Of a DNA stretch of 9,013 bases, positions 1 to 6,769 are shown piece by piece. This DNA is from Ignavibacteriaceae bacterium (GTDB taxonomy: Bacteria; Bacteroidota; Ignavibacteria; Ignavibacteriales; Ignavibacteriaceae). The notes beneath the pieces are model-generated. The model searched no databases and was not told the DNA's origin. It saw only the letters and a list, made by a program, of their open reading frames with translations. Numbering within the stretch: position 1 is the first letter of the stretch; the number at the start of each line of letters is the position of its first letter. Both the position numbers and the translations under genes were made by a program. The stretch spans positions 1 through 9,013 of the forward strand of contig JAIOIM010000213.1 of NCBI GenBank assembly GCA_019912505.1. Reading direction: 5' to 3'.

Positions 1-2112
1 TTATACGGCATTCCATTCAATTTAACAGATAGATATCCGCTGAACACTTCACAGCCCGTTATTGCCGTTATTAATTTTTTAGAAATTCTTGAGAACGATT
101 TTTATTATAAAAATATTTTTCGAGCATTAACAGGCGGGTTCATAAAATTAGAATCAATTGATCTATCAAATTTGTTAAGAGCATCGGTTAACCTAAAAAT
201 CATTTCCGGTTTTAATAACTGGAAAATGCAGCTAAAGGACGCATTGTTAAAAAAGGATGATGACGATGAAGATTCTTTACAAAGGTTTGAAAAAAGAGTG
301 TATGAAAAAGCACTTACTGATATCGATAATATTTCAAAAATATTAAAACCGTTTGGCAAAAAACTAACCATCAAAGAGTTCCAGCAAAATTTAAAGGGAC
401 TAATTCACTCATTAGATATTCCATTAAATATTTTAAAAAACGGCGGCAGTGCAATAGAAAAAAATACAAAGGCAATATCAGCTTTTTTGGAAACAGTTGA
501 TGAAATGCTTGAATTGTTTATCATAGAGCACGGTAATGAAAAACAGTTCCCACTCAGTTTTTATCTCGATAATCTTCGCACAGCGGTAACTGCTACGCGC
601 TACAACATAAAAGAAAAGCCCGGTTATGGTGTGCAGGTAACCACTTTAAATGAGATTAGAGGCTTACAATTCGATTATCTATTTATCTCCGGATTGTGCG
701 ATGGTGATTTGCCTACGCGTTACCAGCCTGAAATATTTTTTTCGGGTTCATACGCTAGAAAAGAATCAAGACATCAAACAGAGGAACGGTATCATTTTTA
801 TCAGGCGTTATGTTCGTGGAATAATAAACTCTATTTTACTTATCCACAGCAGGAAGTTAAGAAAGAATTAGCGCGGTCTAATTATTTAACCGAGTTCCTT
901 TCATTATTTAAGACCGGGGAAAAAACAAAAGTATTGTTTGAAGATTGCGTTTATTCTATCGATGAACTGCTCAATATTTTCGGACAAAAGCAAACTGATG
1001 AGATAGAAGAAAAACTTGTTGAAAATAATATAGATACTGAATTGATAATCGGATCGATAAAAATAAATGAAGAAAGAAGCAGCAATTCCGGCTCCGAATC
1101 TCCATTCGAGGGATATATCGGCAGCGGATTAAGTAACGAAGAGAAATTGCATCTTGAAGAATTTAAAGATAGAGAATTTTCAATTTCACAGTTAGAAACT
1201 TATGCTAAGTGTCCGTTTAAATATTTCGCTGAGCGTATATTAAAACTTGAGCCGCCAGAAGAGCCTGCTGAAGAAATTGAATCGCTTGAACTCGGCAGTT
1301 TGCTTCACAATATATTATTTAAGTTTTATGCAGCGATAAAAGAAAAGGGAATTATATTAGACGGTGCATCGGGGAGCGATTTACAAATTGCCGAAGATAT
1401 TTTGTTTGCCGAAGCATTGCGCCAAATAACAGACGCAAATTTATCATCTCCGATAAACTTTTTTGAAAAAGAAAAAATACTCGGCATAAAAGGAGATCGA
1501 AAAAAATCTTTACTTTATCTTTTTCTAATGGAAGAACAAAAATCAGGAGCCGGGTTTATTCCCTGGTTTTTTGAAATTAGTTTTGGCGGAATGAAAAAAG
1601 ATGCTTCATCTACAAACTCGCTGCTCACAGAATTTACCGCCGGAAATACCAGAGTAAGGGGAAAAATTGATAGAATTGATCTGCGTGACGAAGATAAAAA
1701 ATTTAAAGTTATCGATTACAAACTCAGCGGTAAAAAACCTTCGTTTGATGACATGAATCGTGGTATATCATTACAACTGCCGTTGTATATGTCCGCCGCC
1801 AGTGCATTGATAAAAGCCCAGCTAAATTTTGATACCGCCGCATTCGGTGCAGAGATATATTCATTAAAATTTAATGAGAAGTTGTTCGGTAAATTTCCCG
1901 TTAGATTAACGGAAAAATCGGGAGAGCTTTCAGAAACAGAAATTGAGAATTCAAATAACAAAATTATAAAAATATGTGTTGATGCTATAAACTTGTATGT
2001 AAAATTGATATCCGAAGGAAAATTTAATTTAAGCACTTTACACGATAGGGAGAAACAGGTTTGCAGTTACTGTAATTTCAGGTCTGTTTGTAGAATCCAG
2101 GATATCAATTAA
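1..2112 (+). CDS. addB: AddB-like helicase-nuclease subunit, C-terminal 703 codons (5' partial)
   Basis: The reading frame is open from base 1, so the N-terminus lies outside the window; the TTG at 172 is not a believable start. The order of parts is that of an AddB/RecB-family recombination nuclease, which with AddA resects double-strand breaks for RecA loading. Bases 1-170 encode helicase-like sequence (YGIPFNL..., FYYKNIFRALTGGFI). Bases 625-714 match the UvrD-fold 'EARGLEFD..F..GL.EGDLP' stretch, and 781-846 resemble motif VI (EERYHFYQAL...KLYFTYP), although the motif VI arginine is absent. The PD-(D/E)XK nuclease follows: LGSLLH with His at 1306-1308, GKIDRID with Asp at 1669-1671, and VIDYK with Asp at 1714-1716 and Lys at 1720-1722. 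Cysteines at 1210-1212 (YAKCPFKYF), 2062, 2071 and 2089 form the C...CxxCxxxxxC 4Fe-4S pattern of AddB. No addA gene follows; a terminator does. It could also be annotated simply as a PD-(D/E)XK nuclease family protein. Confidence 0.85.
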   Translation, partial: LYGIPFNLTDRYPLNTSQPVIAVINFLEILENDFYYKNIFRALTGGFIKLESIDLSNLLRASVNLKIISGFNNWKMQLKDALLKKDDDDEDSLQRFEKRVYEKALTDIDNISKILKPFGKKLTIKEFQQNLKGLIHSLDIPLNILKNGGSAIEKNTKAISAFLETVDEMLELFIIEHGNEKQFPLSFYLDNLRTAVTATRYNIKEKPGYGVQVTTLNEIRGLQFDYLFISGLCDGDLPTRYQPEIFFSGSYARKESRHQTEERYHFYQALCSWNNKLYFTYPQQEVKKELARSNYLTEFLSLFKTGEKTKVLFEDCVYSIDELLNIFGQKQTDEIEEKLVENNIDTELIIGSIKINEERSSNSGSESPFEGYIGSGLSNEEKLHLEEFKDREFSISQLETYAKCPFKYFAERILKLEPPEEPAEEIESLELGSLLHNILFKFYAAIKEKGIILDGASGSDLQIAEDILFAEALRQITDANLSSPINFFEKEKILGIKGDRKKSLLYLFLMEEQKSGAGFIPWFFEISFGGMKKDASSTNSLLTEFTAGNTRVRGKIDRIDLRDEDKKFKVIDYKLSGKKPSFDDMNRGISLQLPLYMSAASALIKAQLNFDTAAFGAEIYSLKFNEKLFGKFPVRLTEKSGELSETEIENSNNKIIKICVDAINLYVKLISEGKFNLSTLHDREKQVCSYCNFRSVCRIQDIN

Positions 2113-2147
2113 AAAGCCTTCAGAAAAATTAATTGCTGAAGGCTTTT
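2112..2147 (+). terminator. Rho-independent terminator after the AddB-like gene
   Basis: A perfect 12-bp inverted repeat starts at the last base of the stop codon: AAAAGCCTTCAG (2112-2123) pairs with CTGAAGGCTTTT (2136-2147) around a 12-nt AT-rich loop. The right arm ends in four T residues, and the left arm starts with A residues, so the hairpin could also act on transcripts from the other strand. It separates the nuclease gene from der. Confidence 0.85.
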
Positions 2148-2186
2148 ACCTTATGGTTAGGAGAACACCAGTTCAGTGAGGGGAAT

Positions 2187-2312
2187 ATGAACCGGTATTC
2201 TTCCAGAGAGTCTTATAACTATTCGCATCTGCTATTTAATCAATCACACTTTTATTATAAAGCCATAAATAATGTCGGTCTAATTATCTGTACCCCGTGG
2301 GCTCTGAAATAG
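2187..2312 (+). CDS. Possible small ORF, 41 codons, unknown
   Basis: This ATG-to-TAG frame lies alone in the spacer between the AddB-like terminator and the der promoter region. What supports it is a strong purine-rich ribosome binding site, GAGGGG (2178-2183), three bases before the ATG, which is slightly close. The deduced peptide starts MNRYSSRESYNYS, is rich in Tyr, Asn and Ser, and ends LIICTPWALK. I see no signal peptide, no clear membrane helix and no family I recognise. The base composition matches the surrounding spacer more than a typical gene, and I see no promoter of its own. It could be chance, a leader peptide or decayed coding sequence. Confidence 0.22.
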   Translation: MNRYSSRESYNYSHLLFNQSHFYYKAINNVGLIICTPWALK

Positions 2313-2367
2313 TACGTAAAGAGAAAGAAAAGCTTACTTTTTTGGAACTTAACTACGGTATTCTACA

Positions 2368-2398
2368 TTGTAGGTTGTAGGTTAAAGGGTTAACTTTG
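2368..2398 (+). promoter_or_regulatory. Candidate Bacteroidetes-type promoter for der
   Basis: TAACTTTG (2391-2398) fits the Bacteroidetes -7 consensus TAnnTTTG exactly. An ATTG element ending at 2370 lies 20 bases upstream, where the TTTG/TTG -33 element is expected. Transcription would begin near 2403-2405, giving a short leader of about 20 bases before the der ATG. The tandem TTGTAGG repeat and the CTACATTGTAG palindrome overlap the upstream element and could be an operator, but this is speculative. The phylum assignment is itself inferred, so the promoter call is moderate at best. Confidence 0.45.
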
Positions 2399-2424
2399 CA
2401 CATTAAAATTAGATAATTGGAAAA

Positions 2425-3735
2425 ATGAAGATACCATTGATTGTTATTGTCGGCAGACCAAATGTGGGGAAGTCGACTTTTTTTAACCGTATGATTGGAA
2501 ACCGATCGGCTATTGTTGATAATATAAGCGGTGTAACCCGCGATAGAAATTACGGAGAAGTTGAATGGGCGGGGAAAAAATTTCGTTTGATTGATACCGG
2601 CGGTTATGTGCCGGGTTCGGAAGACTTGTTCGAGCGTGCAATAAGAGAACAAATTGAAATTGCAGTTGCCGAAGCAGAATCTATTATATTTATGGTTGAC
2701 GCCCGTGCAGGTGTTACACCAATAGATATAGAAATAGGAAAAATGCTCCGCACATCTGGCAAACCGTTTTTTTTAATCGCCAATAAAGTTGATTCAGAAA
2801 AATACGAAGCACAAGCGGCGGAATTTTATAGTTTCGGCGTTGAAAAAGTTTATGATATATCCGCACTCGGCGGAAGAAAAACCGGCGACTTGCTTGATGA
2901 TATTACTGCTAAATTTCCTGCATTAGAAGAAGTGCCGGAAGATCCCCGGCTTAAAATTGCAATAGTAGGAAGACCAAACGTAGGCAAATCATCTCTTACA
3001 AATGCATTGCTTGGTTATGACAGAAGCATTGTTACCGATGTTCCGGGTACTACACGTGATAGTCTCGACTCGGTTCTTAAATATTACGGTGAAGAAATAT
3101 TACTGATTGATACTGCAGGGCTGCGTAAAAAGAAAAGGGTTGACGAGAGTATTGAATTTTACTCTACCATTAGAACTGTTAAAGCAATAAGTGAATGCGA
3201 TGTTGCGGTTGTTATGGTGGATGCGAAGGAAGGTTTTGAAAAACAGGATCAAAAAATAATTGACGAAGCAGTTAAATTCCGTAAAGGAATTATTTTGGCA
3301 ATCAACAAATGGGACCTTGTTGAAAAAGAAACTAACACCGCTAAACAGTTAGAACTTTCCATAAAAGAAAAACTTGGCTCTCTTGATTACATACCGGTAA
3401 TGTTTGTCTCTGCGTTAACAAAACAGCGAATCTTTAAACTTATTGATTTGGCGAAGGTGGTTGAAGGAGAGAGGAAAAAAGTTATTCCAACGAGTGAACT
3501 TAACGATATCTTACTTCCGGAGATTGAAAAAACTCCACCCCCGACAACCGGCACCGGCAAAGAAGTTAAAATTAAATATATAACACAAGCAGCCGGAAAA
3601 TATCCTTTGTTTTTATTTTTCTCAAATCATCCAAAAGAAATTGTTGACCACTATAAACGTTTTCTCGAAAGGATGATGCGCCGTACGTTCGGGTTTGAGG
3701 GTGTGCCAATTATTTTATCATTCAAACAAAAGTAA
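2425..3735 (+). CDS. der: Ribosome biogenesis GTPase Der (EngA)
   Basis: Der is an essential GTPase with two consecutive G domains that acts in the cytoplasm on assembly of the 50S ribosomal subunit. The 436-residue product has the full family length. G domain 1 shows GRPNVGKST (10-18), DTGG (57-60) and NKVD (120-123). G domain 2 shows GRPNVGKSS (182-190), DTAG (229-232), NKWD (294-297) and SAL (329-331). From about residue 350 comes the C-terminal KH-like domain, ending with the family signature RRTFGFEGVPI. All nucleotide-binding motifs look intact. The ATG at 2425 is chosen because the first G motif begins at residue 10, as usual in the family; the region before it is A-rich without a clear Shine-Dalgarno sequence. 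It is probably the first gene of an operon with upp (54 bases downstream, no terminator seen) and the TPR-like gene. Confidence 0.98.
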   Translation: MKIPLIVIVGRPNVGKSTFFNRMIGNRSAIVDNISGVTRDRNYGEVEWAGKKFRLIDTGGYVPGSEDLFERAIREQIEIAVAEAESIIFMVDARAGVTPIDIEIGKMLRTSGKPFFLIANKVDSEKYEAQAAEFYSFGVEKVYDISALGGRKTGDLLDDITAKFPALEEVPEDPRLKIAIVGRPNVGKSSLTNALLGYDRSIVTDVPGTTRDSLDSVLKYYGEEILLIDTAGLRKKKRVDESIEFYSTIRTVKAISECDVAVVMVDAKEGFEKQDQKIIDEAVKFRKGIILAINKWDLVEKETNTAKQLELSIKEKLGSLDYIPVMFVSALTKQRIFKLIDLAKVVEGERKKVIPTSELNDILLPEIEKTPPPTTGTGKEVKIKYITQAAGKYPLFLFFSNHPKEIVDHYKRFLERMMRRTFGFEGVPIILSFKQK

Positions 3736-3780
3736 AAAGATAAATACCGATTTGGTTTCGAATAACAATCATAATACAGC

Positions 3781-3785
3781 GGAGG
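3781..3785 (+). promoter_or_regulatory. Ribosome binding site of upp
   Basis: GGAGG lies four bases before the ATG at 3790. It decides the start: the in-frame TTG at 3787 is only one base away and too close, and the ATG at 3805 is too far. Confidence 0.7.
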
Positions 3786-3789
3786 ATTG

Positions 3790-4428
3790 ATGAATGACGG
3801 ATTAATGAATTTTGTTCTAATCGATAACCCTTTAATTAAAAGGGATGTAACTCTTCTGCGTGATAAAAATACTCAACCTGAACAATTCAGAGCTGTAGTT
3901 AAGAGAATTTCCAGCGTACTTTCTGTTGAAATTGCAAAAGATTTTGAACTCGATAAAATAGAAGTAGATACTCCCCTTGAAAAAACGGATGGGTTTAAAC
4001 TAAAACAGCAAGTAGTGTTAGTGCCGGTTCTGCGTGCCGGTCTGGGGATGGTTGCAGGATTTTTAGGACTAATGCCTTACGCGCGTGTGGGGCATATCGG
4101 TCTGCAGAGAGATGAGGAGACCCTTTTGCCGGTTGAGTACTATTATAAAACACCGCGCGATATCGAAAAAGCCGAAGTTATACTTCTCGATCCGATGCTT
4201 GCAACGGGCGGAAGCGGTTCGGAAGCTATAAAGTTTTTAAAAAAACGGGGAGCAAAAAATATTGTTTTTGCGTGTCTTGTTGCTTCCCCTGAAGGTATAA
4301 AAAAAATTACGGAAGATCACCCCGATGTAATAATTTTTGGTGCGGCACTCGACAGAGAATTAAATAGTAAAGGTTATATTTTACCAGGGTTAGGCGATGC
4401 AGGAGACAGGACGTTTGGGACGCTTTAG
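3790..4428 (+). CDS. upp: Uracil phosphoribosyltransferase
   Basis: This enzyme makes UMP and pyrophosphate from uracil and PRPP in the cytoplasm, the main uracil salvage step. The 212-residue product is typical in length. The type I PRTase PRPP-binding loop is VILLDPMLATGGS (130-142). The N-terminal substrate region reads VPVLRAGLGM (78-87), and the C-terminal uracil-binding segment runs LDRELNSKGY...GLGDAGDRTFGT (188-211), all as in bacterial UPRTs. The start is the ATG at 3790, served by GGAGG at 3781. An in-frame ATG at 3805 would give MNFVLIDNPL, closer to the usual family N-terminus, but its ribosome binding site is poorer. The gene follows der by 54 bases with no terminator, and its last 32 bases overlap the next gene, so the three are probably co-transcribed. 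Confidence 0.97.
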   Translation: MNDGLMNFVLIDNPLIKRDVTLLRDKNTQPEQFRAVVKRISSVLSVEIAKDFELDKIEVDTPLEKTDGFKLKQQVVLVPVLRAGLGMVAGFLGLMPYARVGHIGLQRDEETLLPVEYYYKTPRDIEKAEVILLDPMLATGGSGSEAIKFLKKRGAKNIVFACLVASPEGIKKITEDHPDVIIFGAALDRELNSKGYILPGLGDAGDRTFGTL

Positions 4429-5437
4429 TTTTTATTTATTTATACTTTTCTTAGTCTTTTCTAGTTGGGGATTTAACTACCAGGACTATCCCGAAACTGA
4501 AATGAGCAGCCTTATGAAGAGAGGAATTGATAATCTTATTAATCAAGAATTTGATAAGGCGGCAGAGGACTTTGAAAAAGTAAATAAACATTTTCCGCTT
4601 AACCCTATCGGCAAAATATTTTTGGCGGCTAATGAAATTGCAAGATCATACGACCAAGCTTCAGAATACAACTCTGATTTTATATTATCCAATTTAAATA
4701 AAGCTATAGACCAAGCAGAGGAACTTGTAGATAAAGATAAGAATAATGTTTGGAATGTTTTTGTTCTGGCTTTAGCAGAAGGGCACTATGCATATTTTAA
4801 AGGACTTGATGGTAATTGGCTTTCAGCTTTTTCGAATGGCTTAAATTCGGTATCTGATTTTGAAAAGTGTATCAAAATTGATTCTACCTTTTATGATGCA
4901 TATACGGCAATAGGAGCATACAAATATTGGAAATCGCGTAAAACAGAAGCGGCAAGCTGGCTCCCTTTTATTGATGATGAAAGAATTGAAGGGATAAGAA
5001 TGCTCGAGAAAGCATTAGCGCAATCTTCACCGTACAGTTCCTATATGGCTGCATACACTCTTCAATGGATTTACATCGATCGAAGAGAATATAAAAACGC
5101 AATTCGTATTTCTGAAGATATAACAAAAAAATATCCCAATTCCCGGTTCTTCAAATGGGGGTATGCCCGTGCTTACGAAGATGTAGAGCCTGCCAAATCT
5201 ATCGAATTATATAAATGGCTTTTGCATTCGTATATGAATGATGATAACGTGGTTCAGGTAATTACACTGAAACACATTATTGCCCAGCAATACTATAAAA
5301 TTAACGATATTAAATCGACTCTTTCGTACTGCAATGAAATCCTCAGTTACAAGGGATTTACTGAATTTCAGACAGATAAACTTGAAGATAGACTTGAACG
5401 CGTAAAGGCTTTGAGAGATTCTCTGTCAAAAAAGTGA
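4397..5437 (+). CDS. Exported TPR-like repeat protein, TTC39/Iml2-like in style
   Basis: The product is 346 residues from the ATG at 4397, or 340 from the TTG at 4415. The first 25-30 residues form a signal peptide or signal anchor (GRFSFYLFILFLVFSSWG). No lipobox cysteine is present, so the mature chain is probably periplasmic or anchored at the inner membrane. The rest is all-helical and built like tetratricopeptide repeats, for example GIDNLINQEFDKAAEDFEKV and a later EYKNAIRISEDITKKYPNSRFFKWGYARAYE. Such proteins are protein-binding scaffolds; no enzymatic motif is seen. The middle (AIGAYKYWKS..., then DERIEGIRMLEKAL, then KYPNSRFF) recalls the TTC39/Iml2 family of eukaryotes. The start is uncertain. 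The ATG has AGGG at 4386-4389 upstream, while the TTG has AGGAG at 4401-4405 with a 9-base gap and gives a shorter, cleaner signal peptide. Either start overlaps upp, suggesting translational coupling. Confidence 0.85.
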   Translation: MQETGRLGRFSFYLFILFLVFSSWGFNYQDYPETEMSSLMKRGIDNLINQEFDKAAEDFEKVNKHFPLNPIGKIFLAANEIARSYDQASEYNSDFILSNLNKAIDQAEELVDKDKNNVWNVFVLALAEGHYAYFKGLDGNWLSAFSNGLNSVSDFEKCIKIDSTFYDAYTAIGAYKYWKSRKTEAASWLPFIDDERIEGIRMLEKALAQSSPYSSYMAAYTLQWIYIDRREYKNAIRISEDITKKYPNSRFFKWGYARAYEDVEPAKSIELYKWLLHSYMNDDNVVQVITLKHIIAQQYYKINDIKSTLSYCNEILSYKGFTEFQTDKLEDRLERVKALRDSLSKK

Positions 5438-5447
5438 CATACTTTTT
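5429..5447 (+). terminator. Weak hairpin at the end of the TPR-like gene
   Basis: AAAAAGT (5429-5435) pairs with ACTTTTT (5441-5447) around a 5-base loop, spanning the TGA stop. The stem is almost all A-T and followed by a pyrimidine run (CTCTCTG), so it would be a weak terminator. Its position at the end of the der-upp-TPR unit supports it. Confidence 0.35.
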
Positions 5448-5573
5448 CTCTCTGCACAATAAAACTTCACCCTTAGTTTGCAACCCGTAACTGTCCACAA
5501 TTTTAACTTATTTGTATTTCAGAGTAGACAAAACTCATTCCATCAAACTGAAACCACCGCATCATCCAACTAT

Positions 5574-5602
5574 TTTACTGGCATCTAAGTTGAAAGTATA
5601 AT
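5574..5602 (+). promoter_or_regulatory. Sigma70-like promoter of the outer-membrane protein gene
   Basis: A perfect -10 box TATAAT (5597-5602) lies exactly 17 bases after TTTACT (5574-5579), which matches the -35 consensus at four of six positions. Transcription would start near 5609, about 16 bases before the ATG, leaving a short leader that contains the ribosome binding site GAGG (5616-5619). The rest of the 187-base spacer shows nothing else I can support. Confidence 0.55.
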
Positions 5603-5624
5603 ACCCGAATTAAACGAGGTTAAT

Positions 5625-6266
5625 ATGCGATACATTATTGTTTTACTATTCCTAATTTTTTCTGCAAATGCAAACGCGCAGTGGGGAACAACTGCAATCA
5701 AAATTGGGTACTTTAGTCCTGCAGCTTCCAACGGAGGCTTAATTGTTGGTTACGAAGGCGGAAAAGAAATAGATAGAAATTTTACAATTGGCTGGAGTAT
5801 TGATTGGTTTAATAAAAATTATGTGGACAAAAAATTAGTCAGTGATTTTAACTCAGTATACGGAATCGGCGGAGCTTCTGTTAATGAATTAAGGGCAAAA
5901 ACAAACCTGCATGATTTTCCGTTTATGGTTAATTTAACTGCACACTTTCCTGCTGCTCCAAGAGTTAGAGTAAACATTATGGGAGGTATTGGCGCAGAGG
6001 TGTTGTTAATTTATTATCGCGATTTTCAAAACCCCGATGATTCAAACTTCAAAGGAGCATTCGATTTTAACTGGCGGATTGGAGTTGGTACTTCTTATGA
6101 TCTTGGTCCGAGAAGCGAAATATTTGGCGAGCTGAACTACCACTCATCGGCACCCAGTTGGGAGTACGAAGTGCAAGATCAGCGAACCGGTGTTAACAGA
6201 GTTTTCGAAAGAGTTTTTGATATGAGCGGAATTATTGCCCGCATCGGCGTACGCTTTTATTATTAA
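5625..6266 (+). CDS. Predicted small outer-membrane beta-barrel protein
   Basis: The 213-residue product starts with a clear Sec signal peptide: RY, a hydrophobic core (IIVLLFLIF) and an ANA cleavage site, giving a mature chain from Gln19. The remainder alternates polar and hydrophobic residues in short strand-like stretches separated by glycine-rich or charged turns (for example IKIGYFSP, GLIVGYEGG, RVNIMGGIGAEVLLIYY, WRIGVGTSYDLG, SEIFGELNYHS). It ends in RIGVRFYY, an aromatic C-terminus of the kind recognised by the BAM machinery. This suits an 8- to 10-strand barrel of the OmpA/OmpW/OprF-like 'outer membrane beta-barrel' type. The specific function is unknown. The start is well set by GAGG at 5616-5619 and by the signal peptide. 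It is transcribed alone, between its own promoter and a terminator. Confidence 0.8.
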   Translation: MRYIIVLLFLIFSANANAQWGTTAIKIGYFSPAASNGGLIVGYEGGKEIDRNFTIGWSIDWFNKNYVDKKLVSDFNSVYGIGGASVNELRAKTNLHDFPFMVNLTAHFPAAPRVRVNIMGGIGAEVLLIYYRDFQNPDDSNFKGAFDFNWRIGVGTSYDLGPRSEIFGELNYHSSAPSWEYEVQDQRTGVNRVFERVFDMSGIIARIGVRFYY

Positions 6267-6291
6267 CCACTCGTTTATATTTAATTTAGCA

Positions 6292-6336
6292 AGCCGCAGA
6301 AGCATGGTAAAGTTTGCGGCTCGTTATTTTTTCTTT
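6292..6336 (+). terminator. Terminator after the outer-membrane protein gene
   Basis: AGCCGCA (6292-6298) pairs with TGCGGCT (6315-6321), extendable by a G-U and an A-T pair at the loop side, followed by a T-rich tract (6324-6336). The T tract runs into the 3' end of the convergent yjbQ gene, whose stop codon is at 6324-6326. Read from the other strand, the hairpin lacks a good T run, so it mainly serves the plus-strand gene, though it may also slow transcripts from the minus strand. Confidence 0.7.
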
Positions 6337-6755
6337 TCACCAAAAATGGTTACTACAAGTTTTCTCGCTCCGCCGTAATTTCGATGTTCGCATAGATAAA
6401 TACCCTGCCAGGTTCCCAAATTAAGTTCGCCGTTTGTCAAAGGAATTGAAACACTGCTGCTTAAAAGCGATGCCTTTATGTGTGCCGGCATATCATCGCT
6501 TCCTTCTGAGTTGTGAAGGTAATATGGCTGATTTTCCGGAGCGAGTTTATTAAAATGTGTTTCCAAATCCGCCCGTACACTTGGATCGGCATTTTCATTT
6601 AAAGTAAGCAAAGCGGAAGTGTGCTGGATAAATATATGAACAATTCCTGCCGAAAATGTTTTAATTTCGGGGCAGAGTTTTTCCAATTCGCCGGTTATTA
6701 AATTAAAGCCACGATGCTTAGGCGGCAGTTTTATCTCTTTTTGAAAAACTTCCAA
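6324..6755 (-). CDS. yjbQ: YjbQ/UPF0047 family protein (secondary thiamine-phosphate synthase family)
   Basis: The 143-residue product matches the widespread YjbQ family almost end to end. Signature segments are HTSALLTLNENAD (45-57), the histidine at 81 followed by EGSDDMPAHIK (84-94), and LGTWQGIYLCEHR (113-125). Family annotation as a 'secondary thiamine-phosphate synthase' rests on weak side activity of the E. coli protein that can partly replace ThiE; the true physiological role is unsettled. The conserved histidines and acidic residues suggest a metal or phosphate site in a cytoplasmic trimer. The start is a TTG at 6755: there is no in-frame ATG nearby, and a stop (the TAA of the upstream gene) closes the frame 14 bases earlier. 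GAGAAAG lies just upstream as a weak ribosome binding site. It is the last gene of the ATPase-mscS-yjbQ operon. Confidence 0.95.
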   Translation of the reverse strand: MEVFQKEIKLPPKHRGFNLITGELEKLCPEIKTFSAGIVHIFIQHTSALLTLNENADPSVRADLETHFNKLAPENQPYYLHNSEGSDDMPAHIKASLLSSSVSIPLTNGELNLGTWQGIYLCEHRNYGGARKLVVTIFGEKKK

Positions 6756-6769
6756 AATATCTTTCTCGA

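Larger units (their letters stand above)
2148..2424. other. 277-base spacer between the AddB-like gene and der
   Basis: Apart from the possible 41-codon ORF and the candidate der promoter described separately, this spacer holds no gene I can support on either strand. I looked for tRNA, 6S, SRP and tmRNA hallmarks and did not recognise any. It contains a tandem heptamer TTGTAGG TTGTAGG (2368-2381) and an 11-base palindrome CTACATTGTAG (2363-2373), both overlapping the upstream element of the candidate promoter. Confidence 0.6.

Noticed and set aside
172..174. TTG at 172 as the start of the nuclease gene
   Set aside because: The frame is open back to base 1 and the upstream codons encode helicase-like sequence that continues the same domain, so this is an internal leucine codon.
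105..374. Minus-strand open frame of 89 codons
   Set aside because: It lies opposite the well-supported nuclease gene, is Ser/Phe-rich low-complexity antisense sequence, and has no recognisable domain.
650..871. Plus-strand open frame of 73 codons inside the nuclease gene
   Set aside because: It is an alternate frame over a conserved helicase-like segment, with no supporting start context.
1716..2036. Minus-strand open frame of 106 codons
   Set aside because: It is antisense to the conserved PD-(D/E)XK nuclease region; no independent signal.
2148..2352. Structured RNA (6S, SRP or tmRNA-like) or riboswitch in the addB-der spacer
   Set aside because: Only short, imperfect hairpins (such as GAATA/TATTC near 2184-2201) were found, with none of the conserved sequence hallmarks of these RNAs.
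2353..2652. Minus-strand open frame of 99 codons over the der start
   Set aside because: Most of it is antisense to the first G domain of der, and it also covers the candidate promoter; no family resemblance.
3787..3789. TTG at 3787 as the start of upp
   Set aside because: It is one base from the GGAGG ribosome binding site, too close, and the next codon is an ATG with better spacing.
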